From the NCBI GenBank assembly GCA_900557365.1, contig UPXR01000002.1, positions 1-64,000 on the forward strand: a stretch of 64,000 bases of DNA, read 5' to 3'. The translations under genes and the position numbers were made by a program. Below are positions 8,430 to 17,213 of the stretch, in pieces. How positions within the stretch are numbered: the stretch's first letter is position 1; each line of letters opens with the position of its first letter. The DNA comes from an uncultured Dialister sp. (lineage in GTDB: Bacteria; Bacillota_C; Negativicutes; Veillonellales; Dialisteraceae). The notes below the pieces were generated by a model that made no database searches, was not told the DNA's origin, and saw only the letters and a program-made list of their open reading frames with translations.

Positions 8430-9719
8430 ATGGATCCAGCCATTATCACACTGTGCGTCCTGGCTGTAGCAGCATTCCTGTTCGTCACGGAACTGATTCC
8501 GCTGGCAGTAACAGCAATGGCAGCCTGCACGGTATTGGGTATTCTCGGCGTACTGACCAGCAAACAGGTTTACGCCGGACTTTCCGACTCCACCGTAGTA
8601 CTTTTCGGTGGTATGTTCGTTATCGGTGCGGCCATGTTTAAAACAGGCCTCGCTGAAGCAATCGGTATCGCAGTTGTAAAGAAGGCAGGTACGAATGAAG
8701 TTCCGCTGATGGCAGCTATCATGATCGTTACCGTCATTCTTTCCTCCGTATCCTCCAACACAGGTACGGTTGCCTGCCTGATGCCGGTTATTGTAGGTAT
8801 CGCAAATGCAGCGCATGTTGCACCGTCCAAGGAACTGATGCCTCTGGCAATCGCAGCTAACGTCGGCGGTACCATCACCATGATCGGTACTCCGCCTAAC
8901 GTTATCGTTACCGGCGCACTGAATGCAGCAGGACTCCCGTCCTTCGGTTTCTTCGAATTTGCTTACATCGGCATTCCGCTGTCCATCATCATTGTAGCTT
9001 ATACCCTGATTGTCGGCCGTCACTTCATTCCGGAACACGGCGCAGGTGCTATGGATGAAGCTGCTGTAAAGGCTGCTAAGGAAGAAGCAGGTGCTTCCGA
9101 TGACAATGCACCGAAGAGCAAGACCAAGATGTGGATCTCCGGCCTTATCCTGATCGGCGTTGTTGTATGCATGGCTCTTGATCTCAAGACCGTTCCGCTG
9201 CAGACCGCAGCTGTAACCGGCGCAATCCTCTGTGTCATCACCGGCTGCCTCACTGAAAAGGAAGCTTATGCAGGCATTGACTGGGTAACCATTTTCCTGT
9301 TCGCAGGCATGCTCTCCGTAGCAACCGCTATGGATAAGACCGGCGCAGGCAAACTGATTGCCGACACTGTCGTAAACATGATGGGCGAAAACCCGAACCC
9401 GTATGTACTGACCGCTGTTCTGTTCCTGATTTCCAACGTTCTGACTCAGTTCATGTCCAACACCGCATCTGCAGCACTGCTTGCACCGATCGGTATTTCC
9501 ATGGCTCAGTCCCTGGGCGTATCCCCGAAACCGGTACTGATGGCTCTCGGTATTGCGGCTTCCATGGCATATGCAACCCCGATGGCAACCCCGCCGAACA
9601 CCCTGGTTCTCGGACCTGGCTCCTTCACATTCAATGATTATGTAAAAGTAGGCGTACCGCTGTGCCTGATTTCCTGGGTAGCCTGCGTCATCATTGTTCC
9701 GATTTTCTGGCCGTTCTGA
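8430..9719 (+). CDS. DASS/SLC13-family anion (carboxylate):sodium transporter, copy 2
   Basis: 429 residues, the same length as copy 1 and clearly paralogous. Substitutions are scattered, for example the loop after GRH (FIPEHGAG against MLPVKETG) and the last 20 residues. Both SNT motifs and both TPPN motifs are kept, so it should be a functional Na+-coupled carboxylate transporter with perhaps a shifted substrate range. The start is ATG 8430, 8 nt after AAGGAAGG. Unlike the beta-subunit genes that follow each copy, the two transporter genes show no long identical tract. A long terminator at 9761 separates it from the downstream small gene. Confidence 0.92.
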   Translation: MDPAIITLCVLAVAAFLFVTELIPLAVTAMAACTVLGILGVLTSKQVYAGLSDSTVVLFGGMFVIGAAMFKTGLAEAIGIAVVKKAGTNEVPLMAAIMIVTVILSSVSSNTGTVACLMPVIVGIANAAHVAPSKELMPLAIAANVGGTITMIGTPPNVIVTGALNAAGLPSFGFFEFAYIGIPLSIIIVAYTLIVGRHFIPEHGAGAMDEAAVKAAKEEAGASDDNAPKSKTKMWISGLILIGVVVCMALDLKTVPLQTAAVTGAILCVITGCLTEKEAYAGIDWVTIFLFAGMLSVATAMDKTGAGKLIADTVVNMMGENPNPYVLTAVLFLISNVLTQFMSNTASAALLAPIGISMAQSLGVSPKPVLMALGIAASMAYATPMATPPNTLVLGPGSFTFNDYVKVGVPLCLISWVACVIIVPIFWPF

Positions 9720-9760
9720 TCCGTTCGGATCTCCTGACTGGAAAGAAAAGGAGAATGTAT

Positions 9761-9812
9761 ACAGAAATCCTCCCGGCATCCTTATGGATGCCGGAAGGCA
9801 TTTCTGTTTTAT
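9761..9812 (+). terminator. Strong two-part terminator between transporter and small subunit, module 2
   Basis: An inner perfect 9-bp stem (9773-9781 with 9786-9794, loop TTAT) sits within an outer ACAGAAAT/ATTTCTGT pairing, followed by T-rich sequence. Partial read-through could couple the transporter to the pump genes at lower level. Confidence 0.85.
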
Positions 9813-9880
9813 TACTGCCGCACGCAGTCTCGTGCAAAACCGCCGTCAGGCGGCTCTGAATAAGAAAGGTGGATTTTTAC

Positions 9881-10009
9881 ATGGAAACTCCAAGCCCGCT
9901 TTCTATTTGTCTGGTTAACATGGTTATTGTATTTGCGGTTCTGATTTTCCTCGCGTTCATCATTGAGCTGATCCATGTAGTGGACCCGACGAAGAACAAG
10001 AAGAAATAA
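9881..10009 (+). CDS. 42-residue one-helix membrane protein, homologue of the 2733 gene
   Basis: Encodes 42 residues: start METPSPLSIC, a single hydrophobic helix, and the basic end DPTKNKKK. It aligns without gaps to the 41-residue protein at 2733 until the C-terminal lysines, differing at roughly nine positions, mostly conservative. AAGAAAGGTGG provides the ribosome binding site. It lies 36 nt before the second beta subunit. It is probably an accessory subunit of the Na+ pump, inferred from position alone; the usual gamma/delta subunits are longer. Confidence 0.7.
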   Translation: METPSPLSICLVNMVIVFAVLIFLAFIIELIHVVDPTKNKKK

Positions 10010-10045
10010 TCCGAATCAATAATCAACAAATAGGAGGAAACAATA

Positions 10046-11170
10046 ATGGATGGCTTTATCAGAGCTTTGACGTCCGTATGGACAGACTCCGGCTTTGCCA
10101 GTCTGACCATCGAGAACATCATTATGATTCTTGTAGGCCTCGTACTTCTGTACCTGGCTATCGCAAAGGAATATGAACCTTTGCTTCTGATGCCGATCGC
10201 TTTCGGCGATATCATGGCAAACTTCCCGAACACGGGATTTGAAACCGATATGGGCGTTATGATGGCCATCGGTTTCGGTATTAAATACGAAATTTTCCCG
10301 CCGCTGATTTTCATGGGCGTAGGCGCAATGACAGACTTCGGTCCGCTGATTGCTAACCCGAAGACCATGCTTCTCGGCGCAGCAGCACAGATCGGTGTAT
10401 TCGTAGCCCTCGCAGGTGCAATGATGCTCGGCTTCAGCGTACAGGAAGCAGCATCCATCGGCATCATCGGCGGCGCAGACGGCCCGACCTCCATTTACCT
10501 GACATCCAAGCTGGCTCCGCATCTTCTGGGCGCAGTAGCAGTAGCAGCATACTCCTACATGTCCCTGGTTCCGCTGATTCAGCCCCCGGTTATGAAGCTC
10601 CTTACCACCAAGGAACATCGTAAGATTAAGATGACCAACCTTCGTCCTGTAACCCATTTCGAAAAGGTAGCATTCCCGGTAGTTGTAGCAATCGTAGTAT
10701 CCCTGCTGCTCCCGCCGGTAGCATCCCTGATGGGCATGCTCTGCCTGGGCAACCTGTTCGAAGTATCCGGAGTAACCGCTCGTCTGTCTGATACCGCGCA
10801 GAACGCACTGTGCAACATCGTTACCATTTTCCTGGCAACAGGCACAGGCCTGACGATGACCGGCGACAAGTTCATCCGTGTACAGACCCTTGAAATCATC
10901 GCTCTGGGCCTGGTAGCATTCGCAGCAGGCACCGCAGGCGGCGTACTCTTCGGTCAGGTTATGAGAATTGCAAGCCACAACCAGGTAAACCCGCTGATTG
11001 GTTCCGCAGGCGTATCTGCAGTACCGATGGCAGCCCGTGTATCCCAGGTTGTAGGCCTGAAGGATAACCCGTCCAACTACCTGCTGATGCAGGCAATGGG
11101 CCCGAACGTAGCAGGCGTAATCGGAACGGCAGTAGCAGCCGGCACGATGCTCGCACAGTTCGGAGGCTGA
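10046..11170 (+). CDS. Sodium ion-translocating decarboxylase beta subunit, copy 2
   Basis: 374 residues, same family and landmarks as copy 1 (Asp145 in GGADGPT, Asn315, Ser324). The proteins differ only in the first ~30 residues (for example FIRALTS against FMRALTS, and FASL against FSNL). From base 10163 onward the nucleotide sequence equals copy 1, including third codon positions and the terminator, so recent gene conversion or duplication is likely. The ribosome binding site is AGGAGG. As with copy 1, no alpha or biotin-carrier gene is present nearby. Confidence 0.93.
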   Translation: MDGFIRALTSVWTDSGFASLTIENIIMILVGLVLLYLAIAKEYEPLLLMPIAFGDIMANFPNTGFETDMGVMMAIGFGIKYEIFPPLIFMGVGAMTDFGPLIANPKTMLLGAAAQIGVFVALAGAMMLGFSVQEAASIGIIGGADGPTSIYLTSKLAPHLLGAVAVAAYSYMSLVPLIQPPVMKLLTTKEHRKIKMTNLRPVTHFEKVAFPVVVAIVVSLLLPPVASLMGMLCLGNLFEVSGVTARLSDTAQNALCNIVTIFLATGTGLTMTGDKFIRVQTLEIIALGLVAFAAGTAGGVLFGQVMRIASHNQVNPLIGSAGVSAVPMAARVSQVVGLKDNPSNYLLMQAMGPNVAGVIGTAVAAGTMLAQFGG

Positions 11171-11191
11171 TTTCAGCCGAGAGAATAAAAG

Positions 11192-11218
11192 AAGCGTCCC
11201 TTACGGGGCGCTTTTTTT
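11192..11218 (+). terminator. Intrinsic terminator after beta subunit copy 2
   Basis: Identical to 4036-4062: AAGCGTCCC/GGGGCGCTT stem with seven T. Sequence identity between the modules stops just after it. Confidence 0.9.
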
Positions 11219-11523
11219 ATGGCCCGGATTCTCTGTACGTTCCGGAAAGAACAGGGAAACGGGAAAAGCAATTTCTTCTGTATAAGGAAAACAGGGGCTG
11301 CAGAATCAGGCGCTGTTCCTGCGATTTTCCTTTGCCGGACCGGAGGGGAAAACTGAGGGAAAGCAGGGACTCCGGCTGCGGGAAACGGCAGAGTCAGGAC
11401 TCCGGATCGGGACCGTATTTTCCCCTGGGGAAATGCATGGCATCCGGTCTGTGCGGCTTCGATGCCGGGGGCCCGGCACCGGAAAGACGGACCGCTGCTG
11501 CGGAAGAGAGGCATTCTTCCGCC

Positions 11524-11552
11524 TTGCACGAATTTAATGTTTGCTATATAAT
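11524..11552 (+). promoter_or_regulatory. Strong sigma-A type promoter
   Basis: TTGCAC (11524-11529), 17-nt spacer, perfect TATAAT (11547-11552), about 36 nt before the ATG at 11589. Confidence 0.75.
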
Positions 11553-11588
11553 GAGAGTGGTCAATTTTACTTCGAGGAGGAAGACATC

Positions 11589-11897
11589 ATGCAGCTGATT
11601 GATTTATCGGATGTAGATTTCAATGCGGCACGATTTTTAATTTACTGGCTGATTGCAACGATTGTAGCGATCATTGTGGCGTACAGTCTGACTCCGGAAC
11701 AGAAAGTAAAATGGTTCCGTCAGAGAAAAGGAAACGGCTTTATGGTACGCCGCGGTCCGCTGGGCAATTACAGTCTGCTCGGTGTACCGGTATCCAAGCA
11801 GGGATTTGCGATTACAGCAGGGGTTTTCATTGGCTCCGGTGTAATCTGGGCGGCCGCTATTTTCCTGATTCTGCCGATCTTCGGCTGGAATTTCTAA
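11589..11897 (+). CDS. Small two-helix membrane protein of unknown function
   Basis: 102 residues with a hydrophobic helix at about 14-32, a basic middle (KVKWFRQRKGNGF, about 39-51) and a second hydrophobic segment at about 74-96. I do not recognise a family. The start ATG 11589 follows GAGGAGG by 8 nt. It has its own strong promoter and is followed by a terminator at 11955, with the third beta-subunit gene starting 137 nt after its stop. This position suggests a link with the sodium-pump genes, possibly as a further accessory subunit, but nothing in the sequence proves it. Confidence 0.65.
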   Translation: MQLIDLSDVDFNAARFLIYWLIATIVAIIVAYSLTPEQKVKWFRQRKGNGFMVRRGPLGNYSLLGVPVSKQGFAITAGVFIGSGVIWAAAIFLILPIFGWNF

Positions 11898-11954
11898 TTA
11901 CATAAGCATTCTTCACGTATGGCACAGGGGTGAAGAAGGAATCCTGTAAGATAG

Positions 11955-11988
11955 GACCTGGCATTGAAAAATGTCAGGTCTTTTTTTT
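11955..11988 (+). terminator. Intrinsic terminator or attenuator before the third beta subunit
   Basis: GACCTG pairs with CAGGTC, with CAT/ATG extension, followed by eight T. No good promoter is visible between it and the gene at 12035, so it may be leaky and set the ratio of the two products. Confidence 0.85.
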
Positions 11989-12034
11989 AAAATATTTTTC
12001 ATTGTTGTTCCCAATTTATTTTCAGGAGGTTTTT

Positions 12035-13186
12035 ATGTCACACTGGGACAGAGTTTTTCAGGAGCTATTCAGCGGCGTGATGGCCATGTCGGATCCGACG
12101 ATCTGGATCATGTTTGCCATCGGCGGTATTCTGATCTGGCTGGGGGTCAAGAAGGATTATGAACCGATGCTTCTTTTCCCGATGGGGATTGGCTGTATTC
12201 TTGCCAATATTCCCGGTCATTTCGCGGTTATTCCTACGGGCGGCGGTGAGCCGGGATTCCTTACGGTTCTCTATAATGCAGGGATTGCCAATGAACTTTT
12301 CCCGGTACTGATTTTCATTGCCGTAGGGGCTATGTGTGAATTTGATTCACTGATCCGGGCTCCTCATGTCATGCTTTATGCGGCAGCGGCGCATTTCGGG
12401 ATTTTTGCAACGGTCATCCTGGCGGCTCTTCTGGGATTTCCCTTCAATGAAGCAGCATCCATCGGTATCATCGGGGCTGCAGACGGACCGACGACCATTT
12501 TCGTGGCAGAAAAATTTGCGCAGGAATTACTGGCTCCTCTGACGGTGACAGCATTCTGCTATATGTCCCTTGTACCGATTATCCAGCCGCCGATTATCCG
12601 GCTTCTGACGACAAAGAAGGAACGGCGGATCCGTATGGCATACAAGGAGGAAAAACCGGTTTCCTGGACAGCAAAATTCCTGTTCCCGCTGATGGTTGTT
12701 CTCTTTGCAGGCATCCTGGCGCCGATTTCCGTACCGCTGATCGGTGCTCTGATGTTCGGGAATATCCTGAAGGTATCCGGGGTATGCGATTCCCTTTCCG
12801 ATACAGCCCAGAATGAGCTGTCCAATCTGGTTACGCTTTTCCTGGGAATTACCGTAGGGGCTACTATGACGGCAGAAAACATCCTGACGCTGGATGTTTT
12901 GAAAATCCTGCTTCTCGGGGCCTGTGCCTTCGTATTTGATACGGTGGGCGGCGTCCTTTTCGCGAAAGTGGCCAACCTTTTCCTGAAAAAGAAAATCAAC
13001 CCCATGGTCGGTGCGTGCGGGATTTCCGCGTTCCCCATGTCGGGCCGTGTCATTGCGAAGATGGCTCTCAAGGAAGATCCTACAAACTATATTATTCAGC
13101 ACGCGATGGGCGTGAATGTAGCCGGACAGGTTGCATCGGTTGTGGCAGGCGGTCTGGTGCTTGCTTTGATTCCTGTATTTATGTAA
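12035..13186 (+). CDS. Sodium ion-translocating decarboxylase beta subunit, third divergent copy
   Basis: 383 residues. It has the family core: a GAADGPT version of the GGADGPT motif near residues 149-155 with the functional Asp kept, and NPMVGACGISAFP near residue 323 with Asn and Ser retained. It differs widely from the two near-identical copies and carries a longer glycine-rich loop (PTGGGEPGF) near residue 70. It is therefore an older paralogue, perhaps for another acyl substrate. The start ATG 12035 follows CAGGAGG by 7 nt. A 40-residue one-helix gene follows 10 nt after the stop, so here the small partner is downstream rather than upstream. Confidence 0.92.
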   Translation: MSHWDRVFQELFSGVMAMSDPTIWIMFAIGGILIWLGVKKDYEPMLLFPMGIGCILANIPGHFAVIPTGGGEPGFLTVLYNAGIANELFPVLIFIAVGAMCEFDSLIRAPHVMLYAAAAHFGIFATVILAALLGFPFNEAASIGIIGAADGPTTIFVAEKFAQELLAPLTVTAFCYMSLVPIIQPPIIRLLTTKKERRIRMAYKEEKPVSWTAKFLFPLMVVLFAGILAPISVPLIGALMFGNILKVSGVCDSLSDTAQNELSNLVTLFLGITVGATMTAENILTLDVLKILLLGACAFVFDTVGGVLFAKVANLFLKKKINPMVGACGISAFPMSGRVIAKMALKEDPTNYIIQHAMGVNVAGQVASVVAGGLVLALIPVFM

Positions 13187-13196
13187 GGAGGAAACT

Positions 13197-13319
13197 ATGG
13201 TAGACAGTGTCGTTGCAGCAGTGCAGCTGATGATTATTGCATATCCTTTACTGTTTCTGGTGATGGCTGTTTTTGCCGGTTTGACCTACCTGCTGAATAA
13301 GGCCTTCCCCGGGGAATGA
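13197..13319 (+). CDS. 40-residue one-helix membrane protein, putative small pump subunit
   Basis: Encodes 40 residues: MVDSVVAAVQ, a hydrophobic helix to about residue 33, and the end NKAFPGE. AAGGAGG lies 5 nt upstream of the ATG, and the gene begins 10 nt after the beta-subunit stop, so the two are co-transcribed and probably coupled. It shows no clear sequence similarity to the 41- and 42-residue proteins but has the same size and topology. A role as a minimal gamma/delta-like subunit is inferred from position. Confidence 0.65.
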   Translation: MVDSVVAAVQLMIIAYPLLFLVMAVFAGLTYLLNKAFPGE

Positions 13320-13322
13320 CAT

Positions 13323-13350
13323 TTTACGGAAATGGCTTTTGCGGTATAAT
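13323..13350 (+). promoter_or_regulatory. Promoter of M18 aminopeptidase
   Basis: TTTACG (13323-13328) and perfect TATAAT (13345-13350) with a 16-nt spacer; it begins just after the stop codon of the 40-residue gene. Confidence 0.6.
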
Positions 13351-13385
13351 AGCTTTGTAAAATCATTCTCTGACAGGAGGTCAAT

Positions 13386-14759
13386 ATGAAAGAAACATAC
13401 AGCAGAACAAAGTCCGTATGGCAGCGTATGAATGAAGAGGAACGCAAAGCTGTCATGGATTACGGCGAAAGATATAAAGAATTCCTCGATACGGCCCGTA
13501 CAGAACGGCTGGCCTGCAGTGAGATCATCCGCCGGGCGGAAGAAAAGGGCTTCAGACCGATTGACAGCTTCACTTCCCTGCAGCCCGGGGACAAGGTGTA
13601 TATGAACCAGCGGAACAAATCGGTGGTTCTGGCGGTCATCGGCAGACAGCCGGTTCATGAAGGACTGAAAATCGTCGGCTCTCACATCGATTCGCCCCGT
13701 CTGGATCTGAAGGCAAACCCGGTCCGGGAATCGGAAGGCATCGTTTATTTCCGCACCCATTACTACGGGGGCATCAAGAAATACCAGTGGACCACGATTC
13801 CGCTTGCCCTGATCGGCGTGATTTACCGCAAGGACGGGACAAAGGTGGAAATCAATGTGGGCATGAAGGAAGGCGACCCGATTTTCTACATCTCCGACCT
13901 GCTCATCCATATGGCACAGGATCAGATGAAAAAGACTCTGGCGGAAGGCATCACGGGCGAACAGCTCCAGGCCATTGCCTTTACACACTCCGAAGAGGAT
14001 CAGAAGCCGAAGGAAGCTTTCATGAAGTTCCTGAAAGAGACCTACGGCGTAGAGGAAGAAGACTTTGCCACGGCAGAGCTGGAACTCGTACCGGCAGAAA
14101 AGAGCCGGGATGTAGGCTTCGACCGTTCCCTGATTGCGGCATACGGTCAGGATGACCGGGTCTGCTCCTATGCAAATCTGGAAGCCATTCTGACAGCGGA
14201 ACCGGGCGAAAAGACCCAGGCGGCGCTGCTCACCGATAAGGAGGAAATCGGTTCCTACGGCAATACCGGTATGGAATCTTCCTATTTCGTGAAATTTGTC
14301 ATGCATCTTCTGTCTCTCCAGGGAGATAAGAGCCTTCTCGATTTCTATGAAACCATGGACCGGAGCGAAATGCTGTCCGCAGATGTCAATTCCTGCCTGG
14401 ACCCGATGTTCCCCGAGGTTTCCGAAAAGGACAATGCTTCCCTGCTGGGCTACGGAATCAATCTGACGAAGTACGGCGGAGCCCGCGGAAAGGCAGGCAG
14501 CAACGATGCCAATGCGGAATTCCTGCAGAAGGTAAGGACGATTTTCAATGAAGCCGGTGTATGCTGGCAGATCGGCGAACTGGGCAAGGTGGACCAGGGC
14601 GGCGGCGGAACCATTGCGTTCATGATGGCCGACTGGGGTGCAGAGGTTGTGGACTGCGGAACATCCATGCTGTCCATGCACGCACCGTATGATCTGCTGT
14701 CCAAGGCTGACGCTTACGAAACCATGCTGGCTTACAAGGCATTTTTCGAAAGCTGGTAA
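13386..14759 (+). CDS. M18 family aminopeptidase
   Basis: 457 residues, the length expected for a bacterial aminopeptidase of the M18 family, which removes N-terminal residues from peptides with two zinc ions. Family landmarks include GSHIDSPRLDLK near residue 97-108 (first metal His), DKEEIGSYG near 282 (catalytic Glu pair) and the final SMHAPYDLLSKAD near 430 (last metal His). It is cytoplasmic with no signal peptide. ACAGGAGG gives a good ribosome binding site and the gene has its own promoter. It stands alone, ending in a terminator at 14797, and would release amino acids from peptides taken up by this peptide-using organism. Confidence 0.92.
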   Translation: MKETYSRTKSVWQRMNEEERKAVMDYGERYKEFLDTARTERLACSEIIRRAEEKGFRPIDSFTSLQPGDKVYMNQRNKSVVLAVIGRQPVHEGLKIVGSHIDSPRLDLKANPVRESEGIVYFRTHYYGGIKKYQWTTIPLALIGVIYRKDGTKVEINVGMKEGDPIFYISDLLIHMAQDQMKKTLAEGITGEQLQAIAFTHSEEDQKPKEAFMKFLKETYGVEEEDFATAELELVPAEKSRDVGFDRSLIAAYGQDDRVCSYANLEAILTAEPGEKTQAALLTDKEEIGSYGNTGMESSYFVKFVMHLLSLQGDKSLLDFYETMDRSEMLSADVNSCLDPMFPEVSEKDNASLLGYGINLTKYGGARGKAGSNDANAEFLQKVRTIFNEAGVCWQIGELGKVDQGGGGTIAFMMADWGAEVVDCGTSMLSMHAPYDLLSKADAYETMLAYKAFFESW

Positions 14760-15111
14760 GGAAATACAGAAAACGGAAGCTCTGTTTTTGATGAAAGTCC
14801 CCGTTTGGGTTTTCCCGACGGGGATTTTTTGCGTCCGGAAGGACGGGACGGAGCGCGGATTTTGCCGGAGACTGCAGCGGCGGACAGGCTGTCACGGTTA
14901 GAAATGCTGCGGCTGAGTCTGCATTTCGGAGAACAGCCCCGGAAACGGAAGTTTTCCCGGGATTTTCTCAGGATTTCATGATTCCTTCTTTCAGAAGAGG
15001 CTTGTTTTTCCCTTGCTCCGTAGCCTTTCCTGCATATTTATGCTATACTACTAAATGTTTGCATGAAAGAGGAAGCCTGCAGGCTTTCAAAGAAGCATGG
15101 GAGGAGTTTGT
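14760..15111. other. Gene-free spacer
   Basis: Contains the terminator at 14797-14830, a probable -10 box TATACT at 15044-15049, and a short palindrome (AAGCCTGCAGGCTT, 15074-15087) in the leader of the TRAP gene. I see no coding sequence. Confidence 0.5.
14797..14830 (+). terminator. Intrinsic terminator after the aminopeptidase
   Basis: TCCCCGT pairs with ACGGGGA, followed by six T. Confidence 0.85.
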
Positions 15112-17109
15112 ATGGAAAAACGGAAGAAAGAAATCCGCCTGGAAGAAGTCGAAGCGGATAAGAAGGAGCTGGACCGAAAGGCACAGCAGATGCTGGAGGA
15201 CAAGGATGCCGATGCGCGGATGCGCACCTATGACGGGTTCCTGGGCAAGGCGCTGATTGCCCTGCTCTGTGTATGGACGGTATTTCAGCTGTATTTTACG
15301 ACCATCGGAGCTATCAGCGCGATTAACCTCAGAGCGATCCACTGCATGTTCCTGCTGCTGTTTACGTTCCTTCTGTTTCCGACGTATAAAAAGGAAAGAA
15401 GAAGGAGAAAGATTCCCCCTGTATGGGATATTTTCTTCATCATCGGTTCACTCGGTTCCTTCGGGTACCTGATTCTGAATTACACCCGGATTGCCATGTC
15501 GGGTGGGAGAATTTCCGATACGGAAGTTGTCATTGCTCTTGTCGCGGTGGTCTGTGTATTTGAAGCAGCGCGCCGTGCATCGGGAAATCTGGCCATCCTG
15601 GCAGCGGTTTTCCTGGCATATAACTGGTTCGGCGCTTACCTGCCGGGATACCTGGGGCATAACGGGTTCACGCTGAAGCGGGTGCTGATTACACAGTTCT
15701 GGGGCACCCAGGGGCTGCTCGGCACCGGGATCGGCGTATCGGCTACATATATTTTCCTTTTCGTTGTATTCGGCGCTTTCCTGAAGCACAGCGGATTTTC
15801 CAAATTCATCAATGATTTTTCCCTGACGCTGGTGGGACGCACCTCCGGCGGCCCGGCCAAGGTGGCGGTCATCGCTTCCGGACTGATGGGGATGATTAAC
15901 GGATCGGCCATTGCCAATGTAGCCACTACGGGGACGATCACCATTCCGCTGATGAAGCGGACCGGATATAAGAAGGAATTTGCCGGGGCAGTAGAGGCCG
16001 TAGCTTCTACGGGCGGCCAGTTCACCCCGCCGATCATGGGCGCTGTGGGCTTCGTCATGGCGGAATTCCTGAATCTGTCCTATACCTATGTGGCGCTGGC
16101 GTCGGTAACACCGGCTCTTCTGTACTACATGGGTCTTCTGCTGGCTGTTCATTTTGAAGCAAAGCGGCTCGGCCTTTCCGGCATTGCCAAGGAAAATATC
16201 CCCAATGCGATGGAGGTTGTGAAGAAGCAGGGCCATCTGGTGCTTCCTCTGATTTCCCTGATCGGTCTCATGTTCTGGGGCTTTACGCCTCTCTATGCGG
16301 CGGTCATTTCCATTTTCATCACCATCGGAGCGAGCTGGCTCCGTCCGGAAACGCGGATGACGCCGGACAAAATCCTGGCAGCCGTTGTGGAAGGCAGCAA
16401 GTCCGCCATTTCCGTCGGCGTATGCTGCGTCATCATCGGGATCATTATCGGTACGGTGACGCTGACCTCCATGGGTCTGAATATGGGCTATCTGATTCTG
16501 TCTGTGGTGCAGGGCAACAGCATTTATCTGGCAGGCTTCCTGGTTATGATCATGTCGGCCATCCTGGGGATGGGTGTTCCCGGCGTAGCAGCTTATGTTA
16601 TCGTACAGGCGGTGGCCGTGCCGGTCCTGATCAAGGCGGGCGCCATGCCTCTCATTGCGCATCTTTTCTGCCTGATCTATGCCTGCCTGTCCAACATTAC
16701 GCCGCCGGTAGCCATGTCGGCCTATGTGGCGTCGGGGATCGCCGGCTCGGATCAGACGAAGACCGGGCTCTGGGCAGTCCGTCTGGGACTGATCGGATTT
16801 ATTATCCCCTTCTTTTTCCTGGACAATCCGGTGCTGCTGATCGGCGTCTCCAAGACCGCATCGTACTGGCAGACGGCATGGGCGGTCTTCACCGCCGGCG
16901 TGGGCACCTTTGCCCTTGTGGCAGGCCTGGAGGGCTGGATTCTCCGGAAATGCACGATTATTGAAAGAGTTATCCTGATTGTATCTTCGCCGCTGCTCCT
17001 GCTGCCGGGGGTATTTACCGATATCGGCGGTGCCTGCGGAATCGCACTGGTTGTATTCTTCCAGATTTACCGCACCAGAAAGGATAAGAAGGAAACGGAA
17101 GCGGCATAG
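15112..17109 (+). CDS. TRAP transporter fused permease (DctQ-DctM type, TAXI system)
   Basis: 665 residues. A charged N-terminal tail of about 40 residues precedes about five helices of the small (4TM) permease part. A large DctM-like part follows, with the conserved glycine-rich stretches GGPAKVAVIASGLMG near 245 and GGQFTPPIMGAVGFVMAEF near 303, and a second half ending near 640. Fused 4TM-12TM permeases are typical of TAXI-type TRAP transporters, which use an ion gradient and a soluble binding protein. The start is ATG 15112 because GGGAGGAG lies just upstream; ATG 15097 lacks a binding site. The TAXI binding protein follows 104 nt later. Confidence 0.92.
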   Translation: MEKRKKEIRLEEVEADKKELDRKAQQMLEDKDADARMRTYDGFLGKALIALLCVWTVFQLYFTTIGAISAINLRAIHCMFLLLFTFLLFPTYKKERRRRKIPPVWDIFFIIGSLGSFGYLILNYTRIAMSGGRISDTEVVIALVAVVCVFEAARRASGNLAILAAVFLAYNWFGAYLPGYLGHNGFTLKRVLITQFWGTQGLLGTGIGVSATYIFLFVVFGAFLKHSGFSKFINDFSLTLVGRTSGGPAKVAVIASGLMGMINGSAIANVATTGTITIPLMKRTGYKKEFAGAVEAVASTGGQFTPPIMGAVGFVMAEFLNLSYTYVALASVTPALLYYMGLLLAVHFEAKRLGLSGIAKENIPNAMEVVKKQGHLVLPLISLIGLMFWGFTPLYAAVISIFITIGASWLRPETRMTPDKILAAVVEGSKSAISVGVCCVIIGIIIGTVTLTSMGLNMGYLILSVVQGNSIYLAGFLVMIMSAILGMGVPGVAAYVIVQAVAVPVLIKAGAMPLIAHLFCLIYACLSNITPPVAMSAYVASGIAGSDQTKTGLWAVRLGLIGFIIPFFFLDNPVLLIGVSKTASYWQTAWAVFTAGVGTFALVAGLEGWILRKCTIIERVILIVSSPLLLLPGVFTDIGGACGIALVVFFQIYRTRKDKKETEAA

Positions 17110-17213
17110 CGGATGCGGTGCATTTTTCCGGCGGACAGGATATAATACAAAGAGAATTTTATTTTTGCTTTCGGATTTTATGACGGAAGAATGGAAGGAC
17201 AGGAGGAAGAATC

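Larger units (their letters stand above)
11171..11588. other. Gene-free spacer with terminator and promoter
   Basis: Contains the terminator at 11192-11218 and a strong promoter at 11524-11552 for the 11589 gene. The 300 nt between them are G/C rich with no supported reading frame. Confidence 0.6.
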
